In this document: piece after piece, positions 17,171-25,379 of the stretch
Numbering within the stretch: position 1 is the first letter of the stretch
Layout: each line of letters begins with the position of its first letter
From: Microbacterium forte
GTDB lineage: Bacteria > Actinomycetota > Actinomycetes > Actinomycetales > Microbacteriaceae
DNA: 64,000 nt
Direction of reading: 5' to 3'
Assembly: GCF_031885415.1 (NCBI RefSeq)
Contig: NZ_CP116871.1
Span: 1,302,001-1,366,000, forward strand
The notes under the pieces: generated by a model
What the model was told of the DNA's origin: nothing
Database searches by the model: none
What the model saw: the letters and a program-made list of their open reading frames with translations, nothing else
Position numbers and translations under genes: made by a program

Positions 17171-17187
17171 TGTTGACGTTGACACAC
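17171..17187. promoter_or_regulatory. LacI-type operator 2
   Basis: An exact 17-bp copy of operator 1, 34 bp downstream of it, close to three helical turns. Paired sites on one DNA face suit cooperative or looped repression of the divergent lacI and sugar-operon promoters. Confidence 0.75.
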
Positions 17188-17226
17188 GGCGCCGTGAGCG
17201 CCCGATCTCTAAGAAGGTTCTCGTCA

Positions 17227-18144
17227 ATGACGACTCAAGACTCCGCAGCCCTGGCGGACCACGGCATCCGCCGGCGTGAAAAGCGCGACTGGAAGGGATG
17301 GGCCTTCGTCGGCCCGTTCATGGTCGTGTTCGCCCTGGTGTTCCTCACACCGCTCGCCTATGCGCTGTACCTCAGCTTCTTCCAGGAGAAGCTGATCGGC
17401 GGCACCGCGTTCGTCGGGTTCGACAACTACGTGCGCGCCCTCACCGACCCGCAGTTCTGGGAGGCGTTCGGCCGCGTCGTGCTGTTCCTCGTCGTGCAGG
17501 TGCCGATCATGCTGGTCCTGGCCCTCGCCGCGGCGCTGGCACTCGACAGCGCGCGACTGCGCGGGGCATCCTTCTTCCGCATCCTGATCTTCCTGCCCTA
17601 TGCGGTGCCCGCCGTCGTGGCGGTGCTCATGTGGGGCTACATCTACGGCGACCAGTTCGGACTGACGTCGAACTTCAACGACCTGCTCGGCAGCGACCTC
17701 ATCACCCCCTTCGCCCGGGAGTGGATCCTGGTCTCGATCGGCAACATCGTGACGTGGCAGTTCGTCGGCTACAACATGCTGATCTTCTACTCCTCGCTGA
17801 AGACGATCCCGACCGACATGTACGAGGCGGCATCGCTCGACGGAGCCGGCGCCTGGCGCACGATCTTCTCGATCAAGATCCCCAACGTCCGCGGCGCCCT
17901 CGTGATCGCGACGATCTTCTCGATCATCGGCAGCTTCCAGCTCTTCAACGAGCCCAACATCCTGCGGCCTCTGGCACCGAACGTGATCACGACGTACTTC
18001 ACACCCAACATGTACGCGTACAACCTCTCGTTCGCCGGACAGCAGTTCAACTACGCCGCGACGATCGCCATCATCATGGGCGTCATCACCGCAGTGATCG
18101 CCTACGTCGTGCAACTGCGCGGCTCGAAGTCGGAGGTGCGCTGA
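17227..18144 (+). CDS. ABC sugar transporter permease (MalF/UgpA type)
   Basis: The 305-residue protein has six hydrophobic helices and the binding-protein-dependent permease EAA loop 'YEAASLDGAGAWRTIFSIKIPNVRGALV' (about 199-226), which docks the shared ATPase. It is one half of the transmembrane channel of a CUT1-family importer. The ATG at 17227, after an AAGAAGG Shine-Dalgarno, is preferred to upstream in-frame starts, which would place the operators inside the gene. The second permease starts 1 bp after its stop. No ATPase gene is in the operon, so a shared MsiK-like ATPase elsewhere is expected. Confidence 0.92.
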   Translation: MTTQDSAALADHGIRRREKRDWKGWAFVGPFMVVFALVFLTPLAYALYLSFFQEKLIGGTAFVGFDNYVRALTDPQFWEAFGRVVLFLVVQVPIMLVLALAAALALDSARLRGASFFRILIFLPYAVPAVVAVLMWGYIYGDQFGLTSNFNDLLGSDLITPFAREWILVSIGNIVTWQFVGYNMLIFYSSLKTIPTDMYEAASLDGAGAWRTIFSIKIPNVRGALVIATIFSIIGSFQLFNEPNILRPLAPNVITTYFTPNMYAYNLSFAGQQFNYAATIAIIMGVITAVIAYVVQLRGSKSEVR

Positions 18145-18145
18145 C

Positions 18146-19036
18146 ATGGCACTCCCCCTCGCCCGCCCCTCGCAGAAGCGCCACGATCTGATGAATCCGC
18201 GCAAGTCGAAGATCCTGCTGATCGTGATGGTCGCGTACGCGCTGTACACGCTCGTGCCGCTCGTCTGGCTGCTGTTCAGCTCGACGAAGACGCAGTCGGG
18301 ACTCTTCAGCTCGTTCGGTCTGTGGTTCTCCGACGACTTCGCGTTCTTCGACAACCTCGTGGCCACGTTCTCGTACCAAGACGGCATCTTCCTGCGCTGG
18401 CTCGGCAACACGCTGCTGTACGTGGTCGTCGGAGCCGGCGGCGCGACCCTGCTGGCGACCATGGCCGGCTATGGACTCGCGAAGTACCGCTTCCCCGGCC
18501 GCCGCGCCGTGTTCGCCGTCGTGCTCGGCGCGGTCGCCGTGCCCGGCACCGCACTGGCCGTGCCGACCTTCCTGCTCTTCAGCGAGCTCGGCCTCACGAA
18601 CACGCCGTGGGCCGTGATCATCCCCTCGCTGATCAGCCCGTTCGGCCTGTACCTGATCTGGGTCTTCGCCTCGGATTCGGTGCCGACCGAGCTGCTCGAG
18701 GCGGCGCGCATCGACGGCGCCGGCGAGTTCCGCACCTTCTTCACGATCTCGATGCGACTGCTCGCACCCGGAATCGTGACGGTCACCCTCTTCACCGTGG
18801 TCGCGACCTGGAACAACTACTTCCTGCCGCTGATCATGCTGTCCGACCCCGACTGGTACCCGCTCACGGTCGGCCTCAACCAGTGGAGCAACCAGGCGAT
18901 CGGCGCGGGGTCGCAGCCGATCTACAACCTCGTGATCATGGGTTCGCTCCTCACCATCATCCCGATCGTCATCGCCTTCCTGCTGCTGCAGAGGTTCTGG
19001 CAGTCAGGTCTCACCGCCGGAAGCGTCAAGCAGTAG
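18146..19036 (+). CDS. ABC sugar transporter permease (MalG/UgpE type)
   Basis: The 296-residue partner permease has six predicted helices, a conserved 'YGLAKYRFPGRRAVF' segment and the EAA motif 'LEAARIDGAGEFRTFFTISMRLLAPG' at about 188-213. With the preceding permease it forms the CUT1 importer channel for the sugar bound by the downstream lipoprotein. It is followed by 68 bp holding a small CGGTCC/GGACCG hairpin (19066-19083) and the solute-binding protein start. Ending with a typical short cytoplasmic tail, it appears complete. Confidence 0.92.
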   Translation: MALPLARPSQKRHDLMNPRKSKILLIVMVAYALYTLVPLVWLLFSSTKTQSGLFSSFGLWFSDDFAFFDNLVATFSYQDGIFLRWLGNTLLYVVVGAGGATLLATMAGYGLAKYRFPGRRAVFAVVLGAVAVPGTALAVPTFLLFSELGLTNTPWAVIIPSLISPFGLYLIWVFASDSVPTELLEAARIDGAGEFRTFFTISMRLLAPGIVTVTLFTVVATWNNYFLPLIMLSDPDWYPLTVGLNQWSNQAIGAGSQPIYNLVIMGSLLTIIPIVIAFLLLQRFWQSGLTAGSVKQ

Positions 19037-19104
19037 CCCCCGGCATCCCTCCGCACCGCACACGTCGGTCCGATGCTGGACCGCACCCCCGAAAGGACAC
19101 AGCA

Positions 19105-20463
19105 ATGAAGCACCTTCCCTCACCCGCCGCACGGCGCACTCTCACGGTGCTCGCGGCCGGAACCGTGGCAGCGCTCGCGCTGGCCGGCTGCAGCACCGGC
19201 GACACCGGCTCAGGCGGCAGCGCTGCCGGCGACGGCTCGTTCGACTCCGTGGAGGCCGCGCTCGAGAAGGGCGGCGAGATCACGTACTGGTCGTGGACCC
19301 CCTCGGCCGAAGCCCAGGTCGAGGCCTTCGAGAAGGAGTACCCCAACGTCACGGTGAACGTGGTCAACGCGGGCACCAACAACGAGGAGTACACCAAGCT
19401 GCAGAATGCGATCAAGGCAGGCTCCGGCGCCCCCGACGTCGTGCAGATCGAGTACTACGCCTTCCCCCAGTTCGCCCTCACCGATGCGTTCGTCGACCTC
19501 TCGCAGTACGGCTTCGCCGACTTCGAGGACGACTACACGGCGTCGACGTGGAACTCCGTCACCGACGGCGACGCCATCTACGGGCTGCCGCAGGACTCCG
19601 GCCCCATGGCGCTGTTCTACAACAAGGCCGTGTTCGACGCCGCGGGCGTCACGGTGCCCACCACCTGGGACGAGTACTACGAGGCCGCGAAGGCGATCCA
19701 CGCCGCGAACCCGAACGCCTACATCACGAACGACACCGGCGACGCCGGCTTCGCGACCTCGATGATCTGGCAGGCCGGCGGCAAGCCGTTCGAGACCTCC
19801 GGCACGGATGTCACGATCGACCTGCAGGACGACGGCTCGAAGAAGTGGACCGAGAACTGGAACCGCCTCGTCGAGGAGGATCTGCTCGCCCCCTACGGCA
19901 GCTGGAGCGACGAGTGGTTCCGCGCCCTCGGCGACGGCAGCCTCGCCACCCTCGTGATCGGCGCCTGGATGCCCGGCAACCTGATCACCGGCGCTCCCGA
20001 CGGAGCCGGAGACTGGCGCGTCGCGCCGATGCCGACCTACGACGGCACCCCTGCGACGGCGGAGAACGGCGGCGGCGGCCAGGCCGTGACGACGCAGAGC
20101 AAGAACCCGGAGCTCGCAGCCGGATTCCTGTGGTGGCTGAACAACTCGGAGGACAGCATCTCGACCTTCCTCGAGTCGGGCGGCTTCCCGTCGACCACGG
20201 CGGAGCTCTCGAGCGAGGAGTTCCTCGCCGACGCTCCCGAGTACTTCGGCGGCCAGAAGATCAACGAGGTCCTCGCGGCTGCGGCCGACGACGTCGTCGA
20301 AGGCTGGAGCTACCTGCCCTACCAGGTCTACGGCAACAGCATCTTCGGCGACACCGTGGGCCAGTCGTACCAGAACGGCACCGACCTGAACGAGGGGCTG
20401 GTGACCTGGCAGGACGCGCTGGTCGAGTACGGCAACTCGCAGGGCTTCGCCGTCAACCAGTAA
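19105..20463 (+). CDS. ABC transporter solute-binding lipoprotein (family 1, sugar)
   Basis: The 452-residue protein has a signal peptide ending in a lipobox (LALAGC, Cys at about 29), then a mature family-1 binding protein starting 'ITYWSWTPSAEAQVEAFEKEYPNV'. It should be anchored to the outer face of the membrane and deliver sugar, probably galactosides or galacto-oligosaccharides, to the two upstream permeases. The frame is open far upstream inside the permease gene, but the ATG at 19105 after GAAAGGA gives the lipoprotein signal. A strong hairpin follows its stop, which may raise the level of this part of the message relative to the downstream gene. Confidence 0.93.
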   Translation: MKHLPSPAARRTLTVLAAGTVAALALAGCSTGDTGSGGSAAGDGSFDSVEAALEKGGEITYWSWTPSAEAQVEAFEKEYPNVTVNVVNAGTNNEEYTKLQNAIKAGSGAPDVVQIEYYAFPQFALTDAFVDLSQYGFADFEDDYTASTWNSVTDGDAIYGLPQDSGPMALFYNKAVFDAAGVTVPTTWDEYYEAAKAIHAANPNAYITNDTGDAGFATSMIWQAGGKPFETSGTDVTIDLQDDGSKKWTENWNRLVEEDLLAPYGSWSDEWFRALGDGSLATLVIGAWMPGNLITGAPDGAGDWRVAPMPTYDGTPATAENGGGGQAVTTQSKNPELAAGFLWWLNNSEDSISTFLESGGFPSTTAELSSEEFLADAPEYFGGQKINEVLAAAADDVVEGWSYLPYQVYGNSIFGDTVGQSYQNGTDLNEGLVTWQDALVEYGNSQGFAVNQ

Positions 20464-20473
20464 TCGCACGTCC

Positions 20474-20506
20474 GGGCCGGACGGGGACTCCCTCCCCGTT
20501 CGGCCC
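20474..20506 (+). terminator. Strong intra-operon hairpin after the solute-binding protein
   Basis: GGGCCGGACGGGGA and TCCCCGTTCGGCCC form a 14-bp stem (one G-U pair) with a 5-nt loop. No U-tract follows. It lies between the binding-protein stop and the GH35 start, so it may be a partial terminator or a 3' stabiliser. Confidence 0.65.
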
Positions 20507-20527
20507 TCCCATCGAAAGCACCACATC

Positions 20528-22270
20528 GTGACCTCCTTCTCCATCGGCGAGACCGACTTCCTCCGCGCGGGGCTCCCCCACCAGGTGATCGCCGGCGCCA
20601 TCCACTACTTCCGGGTGCACCCCGACCAGTGGCAGGACCGCATCCGCAAGGCCCGCCTGATGGGGCTCAACACGATCGAGACGTACGTGGCCTGGAACGC
20701 CCACGAACCCCGCCGGGGCGAGTGGGATGCCACGGGGTGGAACGACCTGGGGCGCTTCCTCGACCTCATCCAGGCCGAGGGCATGGACGCGATCGTCCGC
20801 CCCGGCCCCTACATCTGCGCCGAATGGCACAACGGCGGTCTGCCGAACTGGCTCACCGCGGGCGAGCGCGAGCTGCGCTCGTCCGAGCCCACTTTCCTGG
20901 CCGATGTGAGCGAGTACCTCCGTCGGGTCTACGAGGTCGTCGCTCCGCGGCAGATCGACCGCGGCGGCTCGGTCGTGCTCGTGCAGATCGAGAACGAGTA
21001 CGGCGCATACGGCTCCGACAAGGCGTACCTGCAGGCGCTCGTCGCGCTGACCCGCGAGTCGGGCATCACGGTCCCCCTCACCACCGTCGACCAGCCCACC
21101 GATCAGATGCTCGACGACGGCAGCCTTCCCGAGCTGCACAAGACCGGTTCGTTCGGCTCGCGCAGCGCGGAGCGCCTCGCGACCTTGCGCAGCCACCAGC
21201 CCACGGGTCCACTGATGTGCTCGGAGTTCTGGGACGGATGGTTCGACTGGTGGGGCGGCGTGCATCACACCACCGAGGTCACCGCCGCCGCCGCCGACCT
21301 CGACGAGCTGCTCGCTGCCGGCGCGTCGGTCAACATCTACATGTTCCACGGCGGCACGAACTTCGGCCTCACGAACGGCGCCAACCACAAGGGGCGCTAC
21401 CTGCCCATCGTCACGTCGTACGACTATGACGCGCCTCTGGACGAGGCCGGGAACCCGACCGCGAAGTTCTTCGCATTCCGCGACGTCATCGCGAAGTACG
21501 CCCCGGTGCCGGATGAGCTTCCGGCCGCCGCCGAGCCCGCGCCGGTCTTCTCGGTGCCGCTGAGCGCGGCCGGTGCATGGACGGATGCTGCGGCGAGCGC
21601 TCCCTCGTCGTCAAAGCCCGTCACGTTCGACGAGCTGGAGCACCTGAGCGCCCTGGTCCGCTACGACGTCTCCCTGCCCGAGGGCCGGGGCGGGCAGCTC
21701 GTCCTCGAGGAGGTTCGCGACCTCGCCTGGGTGAGCGTCGACGGCCAGCCCGTCGGCACCCTCTCGCGCACCCGTCATGACCGTTCTCTGCGGATCCCCG
21801 CGGGGCGTACGCTCAGCATCCTCGTCGAAGAGGGCGGCAGGGTGAACTACGACCACCGGCTCGGCGAGCAGAAGGGCCTCATCGGCGCTCCTGCACTCGA
21901 CGGTGTTGCGCTGACCGGCTGGCACTCGACACCGCTCGACGTCGCGGCCCTGGCTGCGGAGATCGGATCCCGCGCCGCAGACGCGTCCGCCGCGGCGACG
22001 ACCGGTCCGTCGGCATGGGTGGCGGACTTCGACCTCGATGCCCCCGCAGACCTGTTCCTCGACACCGCCGCCTGGAGCAAGGGCTACGCGTTCGTCAACG
22101 GCTTCTTCCTCGGTCGATACTGGCGAAACGGCCCGCAGCGCACCCTTTTCGTGCCCGCGCCCGCCACGAAGACAGGAGCGAACCGACTCGTCGTCCTCGA
22201 ACTCGAGCACCTGCTCGACGCGACCGCCGATTTCGTCCCGTCGCTCGACCTCGGCGACACCGAGGAATAG
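20528..22270 (+). CDS. GH35 beta-galactosidase
   Basis: The 580-residue enzyme shows the GH35 TIM barrel: 'GAIHYFRVHPDQW', 'NTIETYVAWNAHEP', the acid/base region QIENEYG (Glu157) and the nucleophile region SEFWDGWFDWWGG (Glu233), followed by 'NIYMFHGGTNFG'. C-terminal beta-sandwich domains (about 370-580) end with the 'NGFFLGRYWRNGPQRTLFVPA' jelly-roll block typical of the family. It removes terminal beta-galactose. No signal peptide is present, so it acts in the cytoplasm on sugars imported by the upstream ABC system. The start is a GTG. Confidence 0.93.
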   Translation: MTSFSIGETDFLRAGLPHQVIAGAIHYFRVHPDQWQDRIRKARLMGLNTIETYVAWNAHEPRRGEWDATGWNDLGRFLDLIQAEGMDAIVRPGPYICAEWHNGGLPNWLTAGERELRSSEPTFLADVSEYLRRVYEVVAPRQIDRGGSVVLVQIENEYGAYGSDKAYLQALVALTRESGITVPLTTVDQPTDQMLDDGSLPELHKTGSFGSRSAERLATLRSHQPTGPLMCSEFWDGWFDWWGGVHHTTEVTAAAADLDELLAAGASVNIYMFHGGTNFGLTNGANHKGRYLPIVTSYDYDAPLDEAGNPTAKFFAFRDVIAKYAPVPDELPAAAEPAPVFSVPLSAAGAWTDAAASAPSSSKPVTFDELEHLSALVRYDVSLPEGRGGQLVLEEVRDLAWVSVDGQPVGTLSRTRHDRSLRIPAGRTLSILVEEGGRVNYDHRLGEQKGLIGAPALDGVALTGWHSTPLDVAALAAEIGSRAADASAAATTGPSAWVADFDLDAPADLFLDTAAWSKGYAFVNGFFLGRYWRNGPQRTLFVPAPATKTGANRLVVLELEHLLDATADFVPSLDLGDTEE

Positions 22271-22306
22271 CCCTCCGGGGGCGACTCGACCCGGTACCGT
22301 GTGTCT

Positions 22307-22672
22307 GTGCCGCGTCGAAGGTTCTCCACTCCCTCACCTGCCGCTCGCGCGCGCTATGCCAAGCGGCGCCAGGGCCGCGTGGCGCGGGCGGACAACGACC
22401 TCACCGTCGAGCAGTGGGCTTCGCTGCGAGAGGCCTGGGGAGGATGCGCGTATTGCGGAGCGGGCGACATCGCACTGCAACGCGATTGCGTGATGCCGAT
22501 CTCGCGAGGCGGGCGGTACACCGTCGAGAACGTCGTTCCTGCATGCGGGTCGTGCAACGCGAGCAAGCGCAACGACGAGGTCACGTCGTGGATGCGACGC
22601 AAGCGACTCGACGAACGGGCGTTCCTCACCCGATACGACGCGATCGTCCGCGACCTGCGCCAGGCCGACTGA
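22307..22672 (+). CDS. HNH endonuclease domain protein
   Basis: The 121-residue protein carries a compact HNH-type module: CAYCG, 'ALQRDCVMPISRGGRYTVENVVPACGSCNASKRND'. Two CxxC zinc knuckles bracket the catalytic region, where the usual His of 'DHVxP' is replaced by Cys/Val, giving 'RDCVMPISRGG'. It could nick or cleave DNA, but the changed first histidine makes activity uncertain. TACCGT lies exactly 6 nt before the GTG at 22307, supporting that start for a leaderless message; an in-frame GTG at 22301 is the alternative. It converges on an unknown gene 5 bp away. Confidence 0.75.
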   Translation: MPRRRFSTPSPAARARYAKRRQGRVARADNDLTVEQWASLREAWGGCAYCGAGDIALQRDCVMPISRGGRYTVENVVPACGSCNASKRNDEVTSWMRRKRLDERAFLTRYDAIVRDLRQAD

Positions 22673-22677
22673 ACGGC

Positions 22678-23202
22678 TCACTGCCGGCTGCGTCGGGACT
22701 TCCAGACGGCTGCCGTGAGACGAGCGGCGTCGGCTCGGGTGATGCTCTGCCAGTTGCGACCGCCGCGCGCGAAGGCCTCGTGCACGCCGGGAGGCACCGC
22801 GGCCGCCTCGATCGGACGATCGAGCCAGTCGCACGCGCGCACGTGCACGAGGTCGACATCCCGCGCGTCGGCCGAGGCGTCGTAGCGCCACGGTCCGGTG
22901 ATCCGTCCCAGCCAGAGGAGGCCATCGGCGTCGCGCGTCCAGACGAAGACGCCCTCGGCGACCGATGCGAACCGCTCGAGTCGGCGTGCCATCCGCTCTC
23001 CGTAGACCGCGTCCACCGCGGCGAGCGCATCGGCGATCGAGTGCGGTACGTCGTCGAGTCTGCCGCCCATTCCGCACACGCCGAGCTCCAGTGCCCGCTC
23101 GACAGCCGGGCCGTCGCTCACGTCGTCGTCGCGCGAGCGCATCGGAGCGCGGTATGCCGAGGGCACCTCTGCATCGTGGCTTCCGCCAGGTGAGGCGTTC
23201 AT
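22678..23202 (-). CDS. Hypothetical protein, possible beta-rich reader-like domain
   Basis: The 174-residue soluble protein was not assigned to a family. Its C-terminal half contains 'GVFVWTRDADGLLWLGRITG' and 'PWRYDASADARDVDLVHVRACDW', alternating beta strands with aromatic residues. This pattern is loosely reminiscent of small substrate-reader domains found in restriction-type proteins, but this is a weak impression only. The ATG at 23202 overlaps the stop of the upstream phosphodiesterase gene by 4 bp, so the two are translationally coupled. It converges with the HNH gene, which makes a nucleic-acid role worth testing. Confidence 0.55.
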   Translation of the reverse strand: MNASPGGSHDAEVPSAYRAPMRSRDDDVSDGPAVERALELGVCGMGGRLDDVPHSIADALAAVDAVYGERMARRLERFASVAEGVFVWTRDADGLLWLGRITGPWRYDASADARDVDLVHVRACDWLDRPIEAAAVPPGVHEAFARGGRNWQSITRADAARLTAAVWKSRRSRQ

Positions 23203-23696
23203 GCGAGCGGCACGAGCGTGGCATCGATCCGCCGCTCGTCGATCGTGACCCGCATCATCGTGCAGACCGGCTGACGGCGCCGATCGGTCGGCGACCCGGG
23301 ATTCATCAGGCGCATCCCGGAGGGGGCGACCGTGTCCCAAGGGATGTGCGAGTGCCCGAAAACGAGCAGATCCACGCCGGGGAACGCGACATCCATCCGC
23401 TCCTCGCGCTTCTGCCGCTGGCCGGTCTCGTGCACCACCGCGACGTCGACCTGTTCGACGGTGAAGCGAGCGATCTCGGGCAGGCGCTCGCGCAGCTCGG
23501 GGCCGTCGTTGTTGCCGTAGACGCCATGCAGGACCCGCGAGCGGGATTCGAGCAGATCCAGCGTCGCGAGGTCGACCCAGTCCCCCGCGTGGATCACGAT
23601 GTCGGCGTCGTCGACCGCCCGCAGCACGGCGTCGGGGAGCCGCTTGGCCCGCTTCGGAACGTGGGTGTCGGCGATCAGCAGCAGTCTCGTCGTCAC
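23199..23696 (-). CDS. YfcE/MJ0936-like metallophosphoesterase
   Basis: The 165-residue protein has the calcineurin-like metal motifs in order: LLIADTHVP (Asp and His), HAGDWVD, GNNDG and FGHSHIP, plus 'LMNPGSPTDRR', which is diagnostic of the YfcE/MJ0936 phosphodiesterase branch. It should hydrolyse phosphodiesters in a two-metal site; natural substrates are not known. The frame is open to 23771, but the GTG at 23696, preceded by GAGGGGAAG, gives the family N-terminus. It is coupled to the downstream unknown gene by a 4-bp overlap. Confidence 0.88.
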   Translation of the reverse strand: MTTRLLLIADTHVPKRAKRLPDAVLRAVDDADIVIHAGDWVDLATLDLLESRSRVLHGVYGNNDGPELRERLPEIARFTVEQVDVAVVHETGQRQKREERMDVAFPGVDLLVFGHSHIPWDTVAPSGMRLMNPGSPTDRRRQPVCTMMRVTIDERRIDATLVPLA

Positions 23697-23843
23697 GGTC
23701 TTCCCCTCGCCCCGGGCATCAGCATCCGTCTCCGACTCTACGCACGCGCGCCCCGCGGACGTCACACGCACCCAGCAAACGTTCAGGAAGGCGTAGGATC
23801 TCTCGGTGCCTTGGTATACCGGGCCATGGATCTAAGGAGCAGC

Positions 23844-25304
23844 ATGAGTACGACCACAGCGCCCGCGAATCCGCGCTCGCGCGTCATCACGGCGAGCCTC
23901 GTCGGCACCACGATCGAGTTCTACGACTTCTACGCCTATGCGACAGCGGCCGTGCTCGTGTTCCCGGTGCTCTTCTTCCCCACGGGCAACGACACCACTT
24001 CGCTGCTGTCGTCGTTCGCGGTGTTCGGTGCGGCGATGGTCGCCCGCCCGATCGGCGCGGTGGTCTTCGGTCACTTCGGCGACAAGTTCGGCCGCAAGGC
24101 CACGCTCGTCGCCTCTCTGCTCACGATGGGCATCGCGACGTTCATCATCGGGCTTCTGCCCACGTTCCAGCAGATCGGCTGGTGGGCGGCTCTCCTGCTG
24201 CTCATCCTGCGTCTCGCTCAGGGTTTCGCGCTCGGCGGCGAGTGGTCGGGGGCCGCGCTGGTCGCCACCGAGAACGCACCCCGGGGCAAGCGCGCCTGGT
24301 ACGGCACGTTCCCGCAGCTGGGAGCGCCGCTCGGCTTCATCATCGCGAACTTCCTCTTCCTCGGCATCAACTGGCTGCTGCCGCACTCCGAGAACCCCGC
24401 GCTCAAGTCCGAAGCCTTCCTGTCGTGGGGCTGGCGCATCCCGTTCCTCTTCTCTGCCGTCATGGTCATCATCGGCCTGTGGGTCCGACTCAAGCTCGTC
24501 GAGTCCGACACCTTCAAGAAGGCCGAGAAGAAGGGTGCGATCCGCAAGCTGCCCCTCGCGACCGTGTTCCGCCACCACTGGAAGCAGCTGATCCTCGGCA
24601 CGTTCATCATGCTGGCGACCTATGTGCTGTTCTACCTGATGACGAACTTCACCCTGGCGTACGGCACCAAGCCGGCCACGCTCGAGACGGCGTCCGCCGC
24701 CGCGCAGGCCGCTGCCGAGGCGACGGGCAAGGACTTCGACGCGTCGGCCTTCGCCGCGCAGTTCTATCCGGGTCTCGGATTCGCCTACACCGACTTCGTG
24801 CTGATGCAGATCGTCGGCGTGGTGTTCTTCGGCATCTTCACCCTGCTCTCCGGGCCGATCGCCGATTCGGTCGGCCGACGCAAGCTGCTCCTGTGGGTCA
24901 CCGGGCTCATCATCGTGTTCGGCTTCACGTTCAACGCCTTCCTGCTGCCTGCGATGGACCCGAAGTTCACGGGCGCACTCGCGCAGGCGTTCCTCGTGTT
25001 CGGTTTCATGCTCATGGGCGCGACGTTCGGTCCGATGGGCGCGCTGCTTCCCGAGCTGTTCCCGACGAACGTCCGCTACACGGGCTCCGCGATCTCGTAC
25101 AACGTCTCCTCGATCCTCGGCGCCGCCGTGGCCCCGCTCATCGCGCTGTGGCTCTGGGAACTCGGCGACGGCGCCCCGTGGCTCGTCGGTCTCTACCTGT
25201 CGGCGATGGGAGTGCTGACGTTCATCGCGCTGCTCCTGTCGAAGGAGACGAAGGACAACGACTACGAAGAGGACCTCGGAGTCGCGGCGGCCGTCGAACT
25301 CTGA
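23844..25304 (+). CDS. MHS-type MFS transporter (metabolite:H+ symporter)
   Basis: The 486-residue protein begins with 'ASLVGTTIEFYDFYAYATAAVLVF', the TM1 signature of the metabolite:H+ symporter family (ShiA/ProP/KgtP-like), and has motif A 'GHFGDKFGRKATLV' and 'GGEWSGAALVATENAPRGKRAW'. Twelve hydrophobic segments are visible with a central loop. Substrates of the family include shikimate, dicarboxylates, proline and betaine; the one here is not determined. The ATG at 23844 with an AAGGAG Shine-Dalgarno is preferred over the ATG at 23826. A strong terminator follows. The gene appears monocistronic. Confidence 0.9.
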   Translation: MSTTTAPANPRSRVITASLVGTTIEFYDFYAYATAAVLVFPVLFFPTGNDTTSLLSSFAVFGAAMVARPIGAVVFGHFGDKFGRKATLVASLLTMGIATFIIGLLPTFQQIGWWAALLLLILRLAQGFALGGEWSGAALVATENAPRGKRAWYGTFPQLGAPLGFIIANFLFLGINWLLPHSENPALKSEAFLSWGWRIPFLFSAVMVIIGLWVRLKLVESDTFKKAEKKGAIRKLPLATVFRHHWKQLILGTFIMLATYVLFYLMTNFTLAYGTKPATLETASAAAQAAAEATGKDFDASAFAAQFYPGLGFAYTDFVLMQIVGVVFFGIFTLLSGPIADSVGRRKLLLWVTGLIIVFGFTFNAFLLPAMDPKFTGALAQAFLVFGFMLMGATFGPMGALLPELFPTNVRYTGSAISYNVSSILGAAVAPLIALWLWELGDGAPWLVGLYLSAMGVLTFIALLLSKETKDNDYEEDLGVAAAVEL

Positions 25305-25319
25305 CACGTCACTTCACGC

Positions 25320-25355
25320 GAAAGGGCGGCACCTCCTCGGGGGTGCCGCCCTTTC
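25320..25355. terminator. Rho-independent-type terminator, bidirectional
   Basis: GAAAGGGCGGCACC and GGTGCCGCCCTTTC form a perfect 14-bp stem with an 8-nt loop between the MHS gene stop and the convergent LD-carboxypeptidase stop. A/T-rich stem bases flank it on both sides, so it can serve both genes. Confidence 0.85.
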
Positions 25356-25379
25356 GGGTGCTCGGGGTGGTCGTCGGGC

